DNA of 64,000 nt from Extensimonas soli (lineage in GTDB: Bacteria; Pseudomonadota; Gammaproteobacteria; Burkholderiales; Burkholderiaceae_C): positions 24,001 to 88,000 of the forward strand of contig NZ_JARGEL010000021.1 in assembly GCF_029211265.1 (NCBI RefSeq), written 5' to 3'. Below, piece by piece: positions 46,764 to 55,790 of the stretch. The notes below the pieces were generated by a model. It did no database searches. It saw nothing but the letters and a program-made list of their open reading frames with translations, and was not told where the DNA came from. Position numbers and translations under genes: made by a program. The number at the start of each line of letters is the position of its first letter. Position 1 is the stretch's first letter.

Positions 46764-49409
46764 ATGCCGGCCCCTGCCGTAGATTCGTTCCTCGCGGAAG
46801 ATTCCGAGCGCGCCTTCTGGCGCCTGCCGGCGCTGCTGCTTGGCGTGCTCGCGGGCAGTGCGTTGCAACTGCAGCAGTCGGCATTGTGGGAGCGGCGCGC
46901 GTATGCGGGGCTGCTGCTTTTGGCGCTGGCGTGTGGCGTGCTGGGCGCGTGGCTCGTGCGCCGCTCCTGGCGTGCGCGCTCGGCGCGCGCGCTGCGCTGG
47001 TTGCGGCGCGGCGCGTGGTGGCTTGCGCTGGTGCTGGGCGCGCTTGCGGCGTTTGCCGGCGTGGGTTTGCGCGCCGCGGCCTACCAGGACGATGCCTTGT
47101 CGCCCGCGCTCGAAGGGCGCGACCTGCGCGTCACGGGCGTGGTCGCGGCCATGCCGCAGGTCAGTGACGTGGGGCTGCGTTTGCGCTTTGCGGTCGAGTC
47201 TGCCGAACTCGCGGGCAGGGCCGTCGCGCTGCCGCCCTTGCTCGAGCTGAGCTGGTGGGGCGCGAGCCTGTTCGAGTCGCCCGAAGGCAGCCAGGGGGAA
47301 GACGCCGACCTGAGCGCGCGCGCCACGCCATCGATCGCCGCGGGCGAGCGCTGGACCATGACGGTGCGCCTCAAGGCCCCGCACGGCGCGCGCAACCCTT
47401 ACGGCTTCGACTCCGAACTCTGGTTTTGGGAGCAGGGCGTGCAGGCCACGGGCTACGTGCGCACGGGGCGGCGCGATGTGCCGCCGCAACGGCTCGCGCG
47501 CACCTGGCAATACCCCGTCGAGCAGGCGCGGCAGGCCGTGCGCGACGCAATTTTTGCGCGCCTGCTGCCCGCGGACGCAGGTGCTGCGCAGGAGAGTCCG
47601 CTGGCCGCGCGCACTGCGGGCGTGCTCGCCGCGCTCGTGACGGGCGACCAGCGCGCCATAGAGCGCGCCGACTGGGATATTTTCCGCGCCACGGGTGTGG
47701 CGCACCTCATGAGCATCTCGGGCCTGCACATCACCATGTTTGCGTGGCTTGCGGCGCGCCTCGTGCGCTGGGCCTGGGGGCGCTCGGCGCGGCTGTGCCT
47801 GGCGGTGCCGGCGCAGTCTGCGGCGCTCGTCGCGGGCGTGCTGCTCGCGGCGGCGTATGCGCTGTTCAGCGGCTGGGGCGTGCCCGCGCAGCGCACCGTG
47901 ACCATGCTCGCCACACTCGCGCTACTGCGCCTGGCGGGCCTGCGCTGGCCCTGGCCGCAGGTGTGGCTGCTTGCGTGCGCAGCGGTGGTGCTGGTCGATC
48001 CCTGGGCTTTGCTGCAGGCGGGCTTCTGGCTCAGCTTCATTGCCGTGGGGGTGCTGTTTGCTTCGGATGTAGGAGCTGCTGACGCAGGTGCGAAGGGCGT
48101 GAGAGGCCATTTTTATGCTTTGTTGCGCGAGCAATGGGTGGTCACGCTCGCGCTCACGCCGCTGTCGCTGGTGCTGTTCGGACAGATTGCGCTCGTGGGG
48201 TTGCTTGCGAACCTGCTGGCGATTCCGTGGGTCACGCTGCTCGTGACGCCGCTCGCGCTTGCCGGGGTGTTCTGTGCGCCGCTGTGGCAGCTCGCGGCCT
48301 GGACGCTGCAGCCTTTGCTGGCGTTGCTGCAGTGGTTGGCGGCCTGGCCGCAGGCCGTCTGGTTTTTGCCGCAGGCGCCGCTGTGGGCGGGCGTGGCCGC
48401 GGTGGGCGCGGGCGCTTTGCTCGCCACGCGCTGGCCTTGGGCCGTGCGTGCGCTGGCTTTGCCCTTGCTGCTGCCGGTGCTGTGCTGGCAGCCTGCGCGG
48501 CCCGCGCCGGGGCAGTTCGAATTGCTCGCGGCCGACGTAGGGCAGGGCAGCGCGGTGCTGGTGCGCACGGCCACGCACAGCCTGCTCTACGACGCCGGGC
48601 CGCGCTACGGCCGCGCGGGCGTGGCGAGCGACGCGGGCCAGCGCGTGCTCGTGCCGCTGCTGCGCGCGCTCGGCGAACGGCTGGACATGCTCATGCTGAG
48701 CCACCGCGATGCCGACCACATCGGCGGTGCGGCCGCCGTGCTCGTACAGCAGCCGCAGGCGCAGCTCGTGGGCTCGATCATGGAGGAGTCCGCCTTGCTT
48801 GCCCAGCGCCCCGCCACGCCCTGCCTCGCGGGCCAGCGCTGGGTGTGGGACGGCGTGGCGTTCGAGGTGCTGCATCCGCAGGCGCAGGAGGCGGTAGCCC
48901 AGGAGCGCGCCAAACACAGCAACGGCACCAGTTGCGTGCTGCGCATCAGCGCCGCCGCGGGAGGTGACGGCGCACCTGGCGCAAGTGGCGCATCTGCTGC
49001 GGCCTTGCTCGTGGGTGACATAGAGCTTGTGCAGGAACAGGCGTTGCTCGCGCGCGGCGCGCCGCTGGCTGCCGACTGGCTGCTGGCCGCGCACCACGGT
49101 AGCAAAAGTTCTTCGGGCGCGGAGTTTCTCGATGCCGCCCATCCGCGCACCGTGATGGTGCAGGCTGGCTATCGCAACCGCTACGGACACCCGGCACCTG
49201 AAGTGCTCGCGCGCTACGGCGAGCGTCACATCCGCGTGGTCGAATCGACGCGCTGCGGCGCTGCCATATGGACGTCGGCTGCACCCGATGAGGTGCGCTG
49301 CGAGCGCGGGCAGCGGCCGCGCTACTGGGCGCACGTGCCGCTGCCGAGTAGGACGCACGATGGCGCGACCGATGGCACTGGCGGTTCTGCAGCCGTCATG
49401 GCGCGCTAA
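46764..49409 (+). CDS. comEC: DNA uptake channel protein ComEC/Rec2
   Basis: Predicted 881 residues. The order is an N-terminal helix pair and OB-like DUF4131 region, a Competence domain with many helices (about 300-560; AHLMSISGLHITMFAWLAAR, SGWGVPAQRTVTMLA), and a metallo-beta-lactamase domain with SHRDADHIGGAA and AAHHGSKSSSG. ComEC carries single-stranded DNA through the inner membrane in natural transformation. The stretch SDVGAADAGAKGVRGHFYA before LLREQWVVTLAL coincides with an in-frame repeat copy (48062-48122). No other competence gene is nearby. Confidence 0.95.
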   Translation: MPAPAVDSFLAEDSERAFWRLPALLLGVLAGSALQLQQSALWERRAYAGLLLLALACGVLGAWLVRRSWRARSARALRWLRRGAWWLALVLGALAAFAGVGLRAAAYQDDALSPALEGRDLRVTGVVAAMPQVSDVGLRLRFAVESAELAGRAVALPPLLELSWWGASLFESPEGSQGEDADLSARATPSIAAGERWTMTVRLKAPHGARNPYGFDSELWFWEQGVQATGYVRTGRRDVPPQRLARTWQYPVEQARQAVRDAIFARLLPADAGAAQESPLAARTAGVLAALVTGDQRAIERADWDIFRATGVAHLMSISGLHITMFAWLAARLVRWAWGRSARLCLAVPAQSAALVAGVLLAAAYALFSGWGVPAQRTVTMLATLALLRLAGLRWPWPQVWLLACAAVVLVDPWALLQAGFWLSFIAVGVLFASDVGAADAGAKGVRGHFYALLREQWVVTLALTPLSLVLFGQIALVGLLANLLAIPWVTLLVTPLALAGVFCAPLWQLAAWTLQPLLALLQWLAAWPQAVWFLPQAPLWAGVAAVGAGALLATRWPWAVRALALPLLLPVLCWQPARPAPGQFELLAADVGQGSAVLVRTATHSLLYDAGPRYGRAGVASDAGQRVLVPLLRALGERLDMLMLSHRDADHIGGAAAVLVQQPQAQLVGSIMEESALLAQRPATPCLAGQRWVWDGVAFEVLHPQAQEAVAQERAKHSNGTSCVLRISAAAGGDGAPGASGASAAALLVGDIELVQEQALLARGAPLAADWLLAAHHGSKSSSGAEFLDAAHPRTVMVQAGYRNRYGHPAPEVLARYGERHIRVVESTRCGAAIWTSAAPDEVRCERGQRPRYWAHVPLPSRTHDGATDGTGGSAAVMAR
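48062..48122. repeat. Palindromic repeat inside comEC
   Basis: Plus strand reads GTAGGAGCTGCTGACGC, a 10-base spacer, then GGCGTGAGAGGCCATTTTTA: the reverse orientation of the repeat, with 10 of 12 bases of GCGCTAGAGGCC kept. It is in frame and replaces a short loop by about 20 residues. Confidence 0.65.
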
Positions 49410-49441
49410 TTGCTTTGGCAGGGATACAGGAGGCTTTTTGC

Positions 49442-50908
49442 ATGCAACCTTTCGACGAGATGTACGCATCCCTGCCCTACGAGGGCAGCGAGGTGCGCGC
49501 CCATTACCGGCGCTATGCCCAGTGGCTGGTGCGCCAGCCCACGGAGCTCATGCAGGCGCGCCGTGCCGAGGCCGAGGTGATCTTTCGCCGCGTGGGCATC
49601 ACCTTTGCGGTCTATGGTGCCAAGGACGAAGACGGCGCGGGCAACGAGCGCCTGATCCCTTTTGACCTGATTCCGCGCGTCATCCCGGCGCAGGAGTGGG
49701 CGCGCATGCAGCGCGGCCTGGTGCAGCGCGTGACGGCGCTCAACCGCTTCATCCACGACGTCTATCACGCGCAGGAAATCCTGCGTGCCGGCGTGGTGCC
49801 CGCCGACCTGGTGCTGAACAACGTGCAGTTCCGGCGCGAGATGATCGGCGTGCAGGTGCCGCGCGACGTGTACGCGCACATCGCCGGCATAGACATCGTG
49901 CGTGCGGCCAATGCGCAGGGCGAGGGCGAGTATTACGTGCTCGAAGACAACCTGCGCGTGCCTTCGGGCGTGTCCTACATGCTCGAAAACCGCAAGATGA
50001 TGATGCGGCTGTTTCCAGGCCTGTTCAACGCGCACGCGGTCGCCCCGGTGGCGCACTACCCCGATTTGCTGCTCGAAACCCTGCGTGCGTGCGCGCCTAC
50101 GACCTCGGCCGAGCCCACCGTCGTGGTGCTGACGCCGGGCATGCACAACAGCGCCTACTTCGAGCACGCCTTCCTGGCGCAGCAGATGGGGGTCGAGCTG
50201 GTCGAGGGACAAGACCTGGTGGTCAAGGATAGTTTCGTTTACATGCGCACCACGCGCGGCCTGCAGCGCGTGCACGTGATCTACCGGCGCGTCGATGACG
50301 ATTTTCTCGACTCGCGCGTGTTCCGTAGTGACTCCATCCTCGGCTGCGCGGGCCTCATGGAAGCCTACCAGGCTGGCCACGTGAGCATCTGCAATGCCGT
50401 GGGCACGGGTGTTGCCGACGACAAGTCGGTGTACCCTTACGTGCCCGAAATGGTGCGCTTTTACCTCGGGGAAGAGCCCATTTTGAACAACGTGCCAACC
50501 TGGATCTGCCGCAACCCCGAAGACCTGCGCTACGTGCTCGCGCACCTGCCCGAGCTCGTGGTGAAAGAGGTGCACGGCGCGGGCGGCTACGGCATGCTGA
50601 TCGGCCCCACCGCCACCAAGGCCGAGATCGAGGACTTCCGCCGCGCGCTCGAAGCCGACCCGGCGCGCTACATCGCCCAGCCCACGCTGAGCCTCTCGAG
50701 CTGCCCGACCTACGTTGACAGCGGCATCGCCCCACGCCACATCGACCTGCGCCCTTTCGTGCTCAGCGGCCGCGAGGTACAGATGGTGGCCGGCGGCCTC
50801 ACGCGCGTCGCGCTCAAGGAGGGCTCGCTCGTCGTCAATTCATCGCAAGGCGGTGGCACCAAGGACACCTGGGTGCTCGGAGAAGAAGGGGAGGGCGCAC
50901 CATGCTGA
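49442..50908 (+). CDS. Circularly permuted ATP-grasp protein
   Basis: Predicted 488 residues. It belongs to the circularly permuted ATP-grasp type 2/DUF404-DUF407 family: PFDEMYASLPYEGSEVRAHY, FDLIPRVIPAQEWARMQRGL, YYVLEDNLRVPSGVSYMLEN and KEVHGAGGYGMLIGP. ATP-grasp enzymes join an amine to a carboxylate through an acyl-phosphate; the peptide made by this family is not known. ATG 49442 follows AGGAGG at 9 bases. The last codons overlap an ATG that opens a decayed alpha-E copy, and an intact alpha-E gene follows. In other genomes a transglutaminase-like gene is often next to the pair; none is here. Confidence 0.92.
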   Translation: MQPFDEMYASLPYEGSEVRAHYRRYAQWLVRQPTELMQARRAEAEVIFRRVGITFAVYGAKDEDGAGNERLIPFDLIPRVIPAQEWARMQRGLVQRVTALNRFIHDVYHAQEILRAGVVPADLVLNNVQFRREMIGVQVPRDVYAHIAGIDIVRAANAQGEGEYYVLEDNLRVPSGVSYMLENRKMMMRLFPGLFNAHAVAPVAHYPDLLLETLRACAPTTSAEPTVVVLTPGMHNSAYFEHAFLAQQMGVELVEGQDLVVKDSFVYMRTTRGLQRVHVIYRRVDDDFLDSRVFRSDSILGCAGLMEAYQAGHVSICNAVGTGVADDKSVYPYVPEMVRFYLGEEPILNNVPTWICRNPEDLRYVLAHLPELVVKEVHGAGGYGMLIGPTATKAEIEDFRRALEADPARYIAQPTLSLSSCPTYVDSGIAPRHIDLRPFVLSGREVQMVAGGLTRVALKEGSLVVNSSQGGGTKDTWVLGEEGEGAPC

Positions 50909-51057
50909 GCCGTACTGCAGACCATCTTTTCAGGCTGTCCCGCTGCACGGAGCGGGCAGACAAGACCGCCGCTGGCGGGCTTGCACCAGAATACCGCCGG
51001 CGCGCGCAGCGCGTGCGGGGTTCTCTGCCCGCCCTCGCACAGGAGGCCCTATGCTGA
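50902..51057 (+). pseudogene. Truncated partial duplicate of the alpha-E gene start
   Basis: Predicted 51 residues if translated. The first 23 residues (MLSRTADHLFRLSRCTERAD..) match the alpha-E start with only five changes, including loss of the conserved Trp and Tyr. After that the reading is unrelated Arg-rich sequence. Start-to-start distance to the intact gene is 149 bases. Both copies begin with ATGCTGA, so each start overlaps the stop of the frame upstream. It is most simply a tandem duplication that has decayed, but as it is still open, a small peptide cannot be excluded. Confidence 0.6.
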
Positions 51058-52010
51058 GCCGCACTGCCGATCACCTTTTCTGGATGTCCCGCTATACAGA
51101 GCGGGCAGAGAACACCGCCCGCATGCTCAGCGTGAGCTACGAAACTTCGCTGCTGCCGCAGTCCGCTGCCGAGGCGCAGGCGGGCTGGCAGGGGTTGCTG
51201 TCGATCAGCGAGCTGATGCCGGCGTACACGAAAAAGCACGGTGAAATCACGCCCGCCCGGGTGCTGGAATTCATGGTGCGCGATGGCGACAACCCTTCGT
51301 CGATCTTCTCGTGCCTGCGCGCTGCGCGCGAAAACGCACGCGCGGTGCGCGGCGCGCTCACCACCGAAATCTGGGAGACGCAAAATCAGACCTGGCTGGA
51401 GCTGCGGCGCCACCTCGAAGACGGCGAACTCGAGCGCGACCCCGGGCAGTTCTTCGAGTGGGTCAAGTACCGCTCGCACCTCTCGCGCGGCGTCACGCTG
51501 GGCACCATGCTGCAGGACGAGGCTTTTCACTTTCTGCGCCTGGGCACCTTTCTGGAGCGCAGCGACAACACGGCGCGCCTGCTCGACGTGAAGTTTCACG
51601 CCGCATCCAAAGATTTTTTCGGGCGCGCGAGCGAGCGCAACCTCGAAAGCGACTTCTACCACTGGAGCGCCGTGCTGCGCAGCGTCTCGGCCTTCGAGGT
51701 GTACCGCAAGGTGTACCGCGACGTGATCACGCCGGGGCGCGTGGCCGACCTGCTCATCTTGCGCCGCGACATGCCGCGTTCATTGCACGCAAGCATGCGC
51801 GAGGTGGTGGACAACCTGGCCGTGGTCGCCAACGCGCAGTCGGCCGAAACCCAGCGCCGCGCCGGGCGTCTGCTGTCCGACCTGCGCTACGGGCGCATCG
51901 ACGAAATCCTGGCCACGGGCCTGCACGCCTTTCTGACGCAGTTCCTCGACCGCGTGAACGAGCTCGGCGCGCGCATCAGCCAGGACTTTCTGGTGCTCGA
52001 AACCGATTGA
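51051..52010 (+). CDS. Alpha-E domain protein
   Basis: Predicted 319 residues, almost all helical. MLSRTADHLFWMSRYTERAE, FLRLGTFLERSDNTARLLDV and a C-terminal FLDRVNELGARISQDFL are the alpha-E (DUF403) signatures. The family is nearly always paired with circularly permuted ATP-grasp proteins and is thought to take part in a peptide-bond-forming pathway, with no proven reaction. ATG 51051 has AGGAGG 4 bases upstream. It overlaps the stop of the relic duplicate and so is effectively 142 bases from the ATP-grasp gene. A hairpin follows the stop. Confidence 0.92.
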   Translation: MLSRTADHLFWMSRYTERAENTARMLSVSYETSLLPQSAAEAQAGWQGLLSISELMPAYTKKHGEITPARVLEFMVRDGDNPSSIFSCLRAARENARAVRGALTTEIWETQNQTWLELRRHLEDGELERDPGQFFEWVKYRSHLSRGVTLGTMLQDEAFHFLRLGTFLERSDNTARLLDVKFHAASKDFFGRASERNLESDFYHWSAVLRSVSAFEVYRKVYRDVITPGRVADLLILRRDMPRSLHASMREVVDNLAVVANAQSAETQRRAGRLLSDLRYGRIDEILATGLHAFLTQFLDRVNELGARISQDFLVLETD

Positions 52011-52035
52011 TTCCGGCCTCTCTATCCTTATATGG

Positions 52036-52061
52036 CAGCCGCGCCGCTGCTGCCGCGGCTG
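52036..52061 (+). terminator. Hairpin after the alpha-E gene
   Basis: CAGCCGCG, a 10-base loop, CGCGGCTG, 26 bases after the stop; no T-tract. Confidence 0.4.
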
Positions 52062-52117
52062 TCACATGCGTGGTCGCTGTCTGGCGTAGCATGCGCACGT
52101 TTGGTCGCAGACTCGGC

Positions 52118-52154
52118 ATAGGAAAGCCCAATCGATTGCATGCAAGCAATCAAT
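52118..52154 (+). promoter_or_regulatory. Candidate OxyR site upstream of ahpC
   Basis: ATAG-N7-CAAT-N7-ATGC-N7-CAAT at 52118-52154 has the exact 4-7-4-7-4-7-4 spacing of the OxyR tetramer site (ATAG-N7-CTAT repeated) and matches 12 of 16 specified bases. It ends where a -35-like TTGGCT (52154-52159) begins. Confidence 0.55.
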
Positions 52155-52183
52155 TGGCTTGCTGACGGGTTTGCGCCTAGACT
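52154..52183 (+). promoter_or_regulatory. Candidate ahpC promoter
   Basis: TTGGCT (52154-52159), an 18-base spacer and TAGACT (52178-52183). The weak -35 next to an OxyR-like site fits an activator-dependent promoter. It would give a ~30-base leader to ahpC. Confidence 0.4.
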
Positions 52184-52221
52184 TGTATCCGTGTTCAGCA
52201 ACTCAACCCAAGGAAACAGCA

Positions 52222-52785
52222 ATGTCCGTACTCAACACGCAAATCAAGCCTTTCAAAGCCATGGCCTACAAAGGTGGCAAGTTCATCGAAATCTCTGATG
52301 CCGATGTCAAAGGCAAGTGGTCGGTGTTCTTCTTTTACCCGGCGGACTTCACCTTCGTGTGCCCGACCGAGCTGGGTGACATGGCCGACCACTACGCCGA
52401 GTTCCAGAAAATGGGCGTCGAGATCTATTCCGTGTCCACCGACACGCACTTCGTGCACAAGGCCTGGCACGACGCTTCGGACACCATCCGCAAAATTCAA
52501 TACACCATGGTGGGCGACCCGACCTGGGAAATCAGCAGCAATTTCGACGTGCTGCGTCCCGGTCAGGGCCTCGCAGACCGCGGCACCTTCATCGTCGATC
52601 CGCAAGGCGTGATCCAGGCGATGGAAATCACCGCCGAAGGCATTGGCCGCAACGCCGAAGAGCTGCTGCGCAAGGTCAAGGCTGCGCAGTACGTGGCGTC
52701 GCATCCCGGTGAAGTCTGCCCCGCCAAGTGGACCGAAGGCGCGGCCACGCTCAAGCCTTCGCTCGACCTGGTCGGCAAGATCTGA
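52222..52785 (+). CDS. ahpC: Alkyl hydroperoxide reductase subunit C (peroxiredoxin)
   Basis: Predicted 187 residues. The peroxidatic Cys lies in [19 protein letters not shown] and the resolving Cys in [10 protein letters not shown], typical of 2-Cys AhpC. It reduces peroxides and is recycled by AhpF, encoded next. The ATG follows AAGGAAA. An OxyR-like site lies about 70 bases upstream, and a terminator-like hairpin separates it from ahpF, which would keep AhpC more abundant than AhpF. Confidence 0.97.
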   Translation: MSVLNTQIKPFKAMAYKGGKFIEISDADVKGKWSVFFFYPADFTFVCPTELGDMADHYAEFQKMGVEIYSVSTDTHFVHKAWHDASDTIRKIQYTMVGDPTWEISSNFDVLRPGQGLADRGTFIVDPQGVIQAMEITAEGIGRNAEELLRKVKAAQYVASHPGEVCPAKWTEGAATLKPSLDLVGKI

Positions 52786-52849
52786 TCTTGGCGCAGGCTG
52801 CTTCAGCGAGTGAACCGATAGCACGCAAGCCCTGATCAGCCCGACGCAC

Positions 52850-52888
52850 ACCGGGTTCCTGGCACGTTGCTGGGTGCCCGGTTTTTTT
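52850..52888 (+). terminator. Intrinsic terminator / attenuator between ahpC and ahpF
   Basis: ACCGGG (52850-52855) pairs with CCCGGT (52877-52882), with an inner stem GGCAC..GGTGCC possible, followed by a T-tract to 52888. It ends 28 bases before ahpF. Partial read-through would explain unequal subunit levels. Confidence 0.75.
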
Positions 52889-52916
52889 CATTTCAAAGAC
52901 ACCCCAGGAGTCCCTC

Positions 52917-54473
52917 ATGCTCGACGACAACCTCAAGACGCAACTCAAGGCTTATCTGGAGCGCATCACACGCCCCGTGGAGCTCGTGGCCACGCTCGAC
53001 GAGCGGCCCGCGTCGCAAGAGCTGCGCGAGCTGCTGCAAGACATCCGCGCGCTGTCCGACAAGATCACCGTGGTCGAGAAAAACGACCTGCCGGTGCGCA
53101 AGCCCTCATTCCTTATCACCCAGCCCGGCGCCAGCACGGGCCCGCGCTTTGCCGGCGTGCCGCTGGGGCATGAATTCACTTCGCTCGTGCTGGCGCTGCT
53201 GCACACGGGCGGCTACCCTCCGAAGGCCGACGCAGACTTGCTCGAGCAGATCCGCCAGCTCGAGGGCGACTACGAGTTTGAGACCTACTACTCCGTCACC
53301 TGCCACAACTGCCCCGACGTGGTGCAGGCGCTCAACCTCATGAGCGTGCTCAACCCACGCATCCGCCACACGGCCATCGACGGCGCGCTGTTCCAAAATG
53401 AAATCGAGGCGCGCGAGATCATGGGCGTGCCCACGGTGTTTTTGAACGGCAAGCTGTTCGGCCAGGGGCGCATGGAGCTTGCCGAAATCGTCGCCAAGCT
53501 CGACCAGGGCGCGGCCGCGCGCGAGGCGGCCAAGCTCAACGCCAAGGAGCCGTTCGACGTGCTCATCGTCGGCGGCGGGCCCGCGGGCGCTGCGGCCGCC
53601 GTGTACGCGGCGCGCAAGGGCATACGCACGGGCGTCGCGGCCGAGCGCTTCGGCGGCCAGGTGCTCGATACGCTGGACATCGAAAACTACATCTCCATCC
53701 CCAAGACCGAAGGCCCGCAGTTTGCCGCCGCGCTTGAGCACCACGTGCGCGAGTACGAGGTGGACATCATGAACCTGCAGCGCGCCCAGGCGCTGGTGCC
53801 GGCGAGCACGCCGGGCGGCCTGATTGAAGTGCGCATGGAAAACGGCGCGAGCCTGCGCGCCAAGGCCGTGATCCTGGCCACGGGCGCACGCTGGCGCAAC
53901 ATGAACGTGCCGGGCGAGGAGCAGTACCGCACCAAGGGCGTCACCTACTGCCCGCACTGCGACGGCCCGCTGTTCAAGGCCAAGCGCGTGGCCGTGATCG
54001 GCGGCGGCAACTCGGGCGTGGAGGCCGCGATCGACCTCGCGGGTGTGGTCGCGCAGGTCACGCTGCTCGAATTTGCGTCCGAGCTCAAGGCCGACGCGGT
54101 GCTGCAGCGCAAGCTGCGCAGCCTGCCCAACGTGGAAATCATCGTGAACGCGCAAACCACCGAAGTCACGGGCGATGGCCACAAGGTCACAGGGCTGCAA
54201 TACCAGGATCGGGTCAGCGGCGCGCAAAAATCGCTCGCGCTCGAAGGCATCTTCGTGCAAATCGGCCTGCTGCCCAACACCGACTGGCTCAAGGGTACGC
54301 TGGAGCTGTCGCGGTTCGGCGAAATCGTGGTCGATGCGAAAAACCACACCAGCCTGCCCGGCGTGTTCGCCGCGGGAGACTGCACTACCGTGCCTTACAA
54401 GCAGATCATCATCGCCGCAGGCGAGGGCGCCAAGGCCGCGCTGAGCGCGTTCGACCACCTGATCCGCCGCTAG
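52917..54473 (+). CDS. ahpF: Alkyl hydroperoxide reductase subunit F
   Basis: Predicted 518 residues. The N-terminal double thioredoxin fold has CHNC ([14 protein letters not shown]); the FAD site reads [20 protein letters not shown], the second redox pair CPHC in [12 protein letters not shown], and the NAD site [17 protein letters not shown]. It passes electrons from NADH to AhpC. Length is as expected. CAGGAG lies 6 bases before ATG 52917. It follows ahpC after a terminator-like hairpin. Downstream is a palindromic repeat before the convergent glycosyltransferase gene. Confidence 0.97.
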   Translation: MLDDNLKTQLKAYLERITRPVELVATLDERPASQELRELLQDIRALSDKITVVEKNDLPVRKPSFLITQPGASTGPRFAGVPLGHEFTSLVLALLHTGGYPPKADADLLEQIRQLEGDYEFETYYSVTCHNCPDVVQALNLMSVLNPRIRHTAIDGALFQNEIEAREIMGVPTVFLNGKLFGQGRMELAEIVAKLDQGAAAREAAKLNAKEPFDVLIVGGGPAGAAAAVYAARKGIRTGVAAERFGGQVLDTLDIENYISIPKTEGPQFAAALEHHVREYEVDIMNLQRAQALVPASTPGGLIEVRMENGASLRAKAVILATGARWRNMNVPGEEQYRTKGVTYCPHCDGPLFKAKRVAVIGGGNSGVEAAIDLAGVVAQVTLLEFASELKADAVLQRKLRSLPNVEIIVNAQTTEVTGDGHKVTGLQYQDRVSGAQKSLALEGIFVQIGLLPNTDWLKGTLELSRFGEIVVDAKNHTSLPGVFAAGDCTTVPYKQIIIAAGEGAKAALSAFDHLIRR

Positions 54474-54487
54474 CCTTTTTGTAAGCT

Positions 54488-54540
54488 AAAACGGCCTCTA
54501 GCGCAGATAGATCCAGCGCTTGCAGCTATCAAAATAGGAT
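54488..54540. repeat. Palindromic repeat at the 3' end of a glycosyltransferase gene
   Basis: AAAACGGCCTCTAGCGC, a 10-base spacer, AGCGCTTGCAGCTATC and AAAATAGG: one of the two best copies. It overlaps the end of the glycosyltransferase gene and supplies its final residues (ILF) and its TGA stop. Confidence 0.75.
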
Positions 54541-55698
54541 TTTTTTGGCTGCGGCGCTGGCTCCATCCTGCTCTGGCCCTTGCGCCTGCGCCAGGATGCC
54601 GGCAAGGATGTCAGGGATTTCGAACACCGCACGGTTTTCCAGCGGACGCACGCGCGCACGGTAGGCGTCGAGCTGCGGCACCATCTCGGCCACAGCGCGG
54701 CGGATGGAGCGGAAGCTGCGCAGCACGATGCCGATCTGCTGCTCTTGCACCCAGACGGTGTTGTAACGCTCCTGCGGCATGGTCCAGGCGTTGCGCTCCA
54801 CGATCACGGGCAGGTTTTTCTGCACCGCTTCGCTGAGGCTGCCCGGCCCCGGTTTGCCGATGAAAAAATCGGCCAGTTCCATGTAGTACGGGATTTCGCG
54901 CGTAAAACCCAGCACCAGCCGCGGCGCGGCCGCGGGCAAGGCGCGCAGCTTGTTGGCCAGCGCCTCGTTGTGCCCGCACACCAGAATCAGCTGCGTGTCC
55001 TTGAGCCGCTCGGCGATGCCCAGCATGGCCGCCGAGCCGCTGCCGCCGAAAAGCACCAGACCCGTGGGCAGGTCGGGGTCCAGCCCGTGCTTGCGACGTT
55101 CGCTGACACGATCTATGTTCAGCGGACGGTAAAAATCCGGCCGCAGGATCATCCCTGAAGTCGCATGCACTTGCTCTGGGCCGTAGCCCTGGGCGTACGC
55201 TTGTGCGACGGCTTTCGGTGTGCCGCAGATGAAGTGCTGCGCCTGCCCGCGCTCGATCCAGAAATGCGGCGGGTAGTCGGCCAGGTCGGTGAGGATGGTG
55301 GCGTAGGGCACGCCGGGCAGCGCCGAGGTCAGGCTGGCGTAGAGCGCGCGGTTGAAGTTGGGCACCACCGAAACGACCATGTCGGGCTCGGTGCGCAGCC
55401 AGTGCTGCTGCAGACTGCGCACGAGCCGCGGATGCGCCAGACGGATGACGGCCTGCAGCAGCTTGAGTTCCTGGCGAAAGCTGAGCGTCCAGCCGCGCTC
55501 CAGGCGCCGGTTGTAGAGGTCTTCAGGGCGCATGCCCGTGAACCTGCGAAAGCTCCCCTGCGGGTCGAGCACTTCGAACAGGTTCACGAGCCGCACCTGC
55601 CACGGTCTGCCTTGTTCGCGAATCACTGCTTCAAGCGCGTTCGCCGAAGCGCGATGGCCACCGCCTGCGTCGAAATACACCAAATCTATACACGTCAT
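54529..55698 (-). CDS. Glycolipid-type glycosyltransferase (MGDG synthase-like)
   Basis: Predicted 389 residues. It has the two-domain GT-B form of family 28 lipid glycosyltransferases: N-terminal VYFDAGGGHRASANALEAVI, a linker with LTDLADYPPHFWIERGQ, and C-terminal FGGSGSAAMLGIAERL and IGKPGPGSLSEAVQKNLPVI, which bind the UDP-sugar. Relatives put sugars on diacylglycerol to make membrane glycolipids. A Pho-box-like element lies 25 bases upstream of the ATG, and a phytase-like gene precedes it on the same strand, so a role in replacing phospholipids under phosphate shortage is plausible but inferred. The stop codon lies inside a dispersed repeat. Confidence 0.8.
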   Translation of the reverse strand: MTCIDLVYFDAGGGHRASANALEAVIREQGRPWQVRLVNLFEVLDPQGSFRRFTGMRPEDLYNRRLERGWTLSFRQELKLLQAVIRLAHPRLVRSLQQHWLRTEPDMVVSVVPNFNRALYASLTSALPGVPYATILTDLADYPPHFWIERGQAQHFICGTPKAVAQAYAQGYGPEQVHATSGMILRPDFYRPLNIDRVSERRKHGLDPDLPTGLVLFGGSGSAAMLGIAERLKDTQLILVCGHNEALANKLRALPAAAPRLVLGFTREIPYYMELADFFIGKPGPGSLSEAVQKNLPVIVERNAWTMPQERYNTVWVQEQQIGIVLRSFRSIRRAVAEMVPQLDAYRARVRPLENRAVFEIPDILAGILAQAQGPEQDGASAAAKKILF

Positions 55699-55722
55699 GC
55701 GCGGCCATCATGGGTGGCATTT

Positions 55723-55740
55723 GTGACTTGGGTGTGACGC
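55723..55740 (-). promoter_or_regulatory. Pho-box-like element upstream of the glycosyltransferase gene
   Basis: On the minus strand GCGTCAC-ACCC-AAGTCAC: two 7-mers with 11-base period, each matching the PhoB half-site CTGTCAY at 5 of 7 bases. It lies in the 92-base gap between the phytase-like gene and the glycosyltransferase gene. Confidence 0.35.
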
Positions 55741-55790
55741 GGTCATGAGGGAGCTCCACACAGGCTGAAACAGCCCTTCGTCACGACGGC

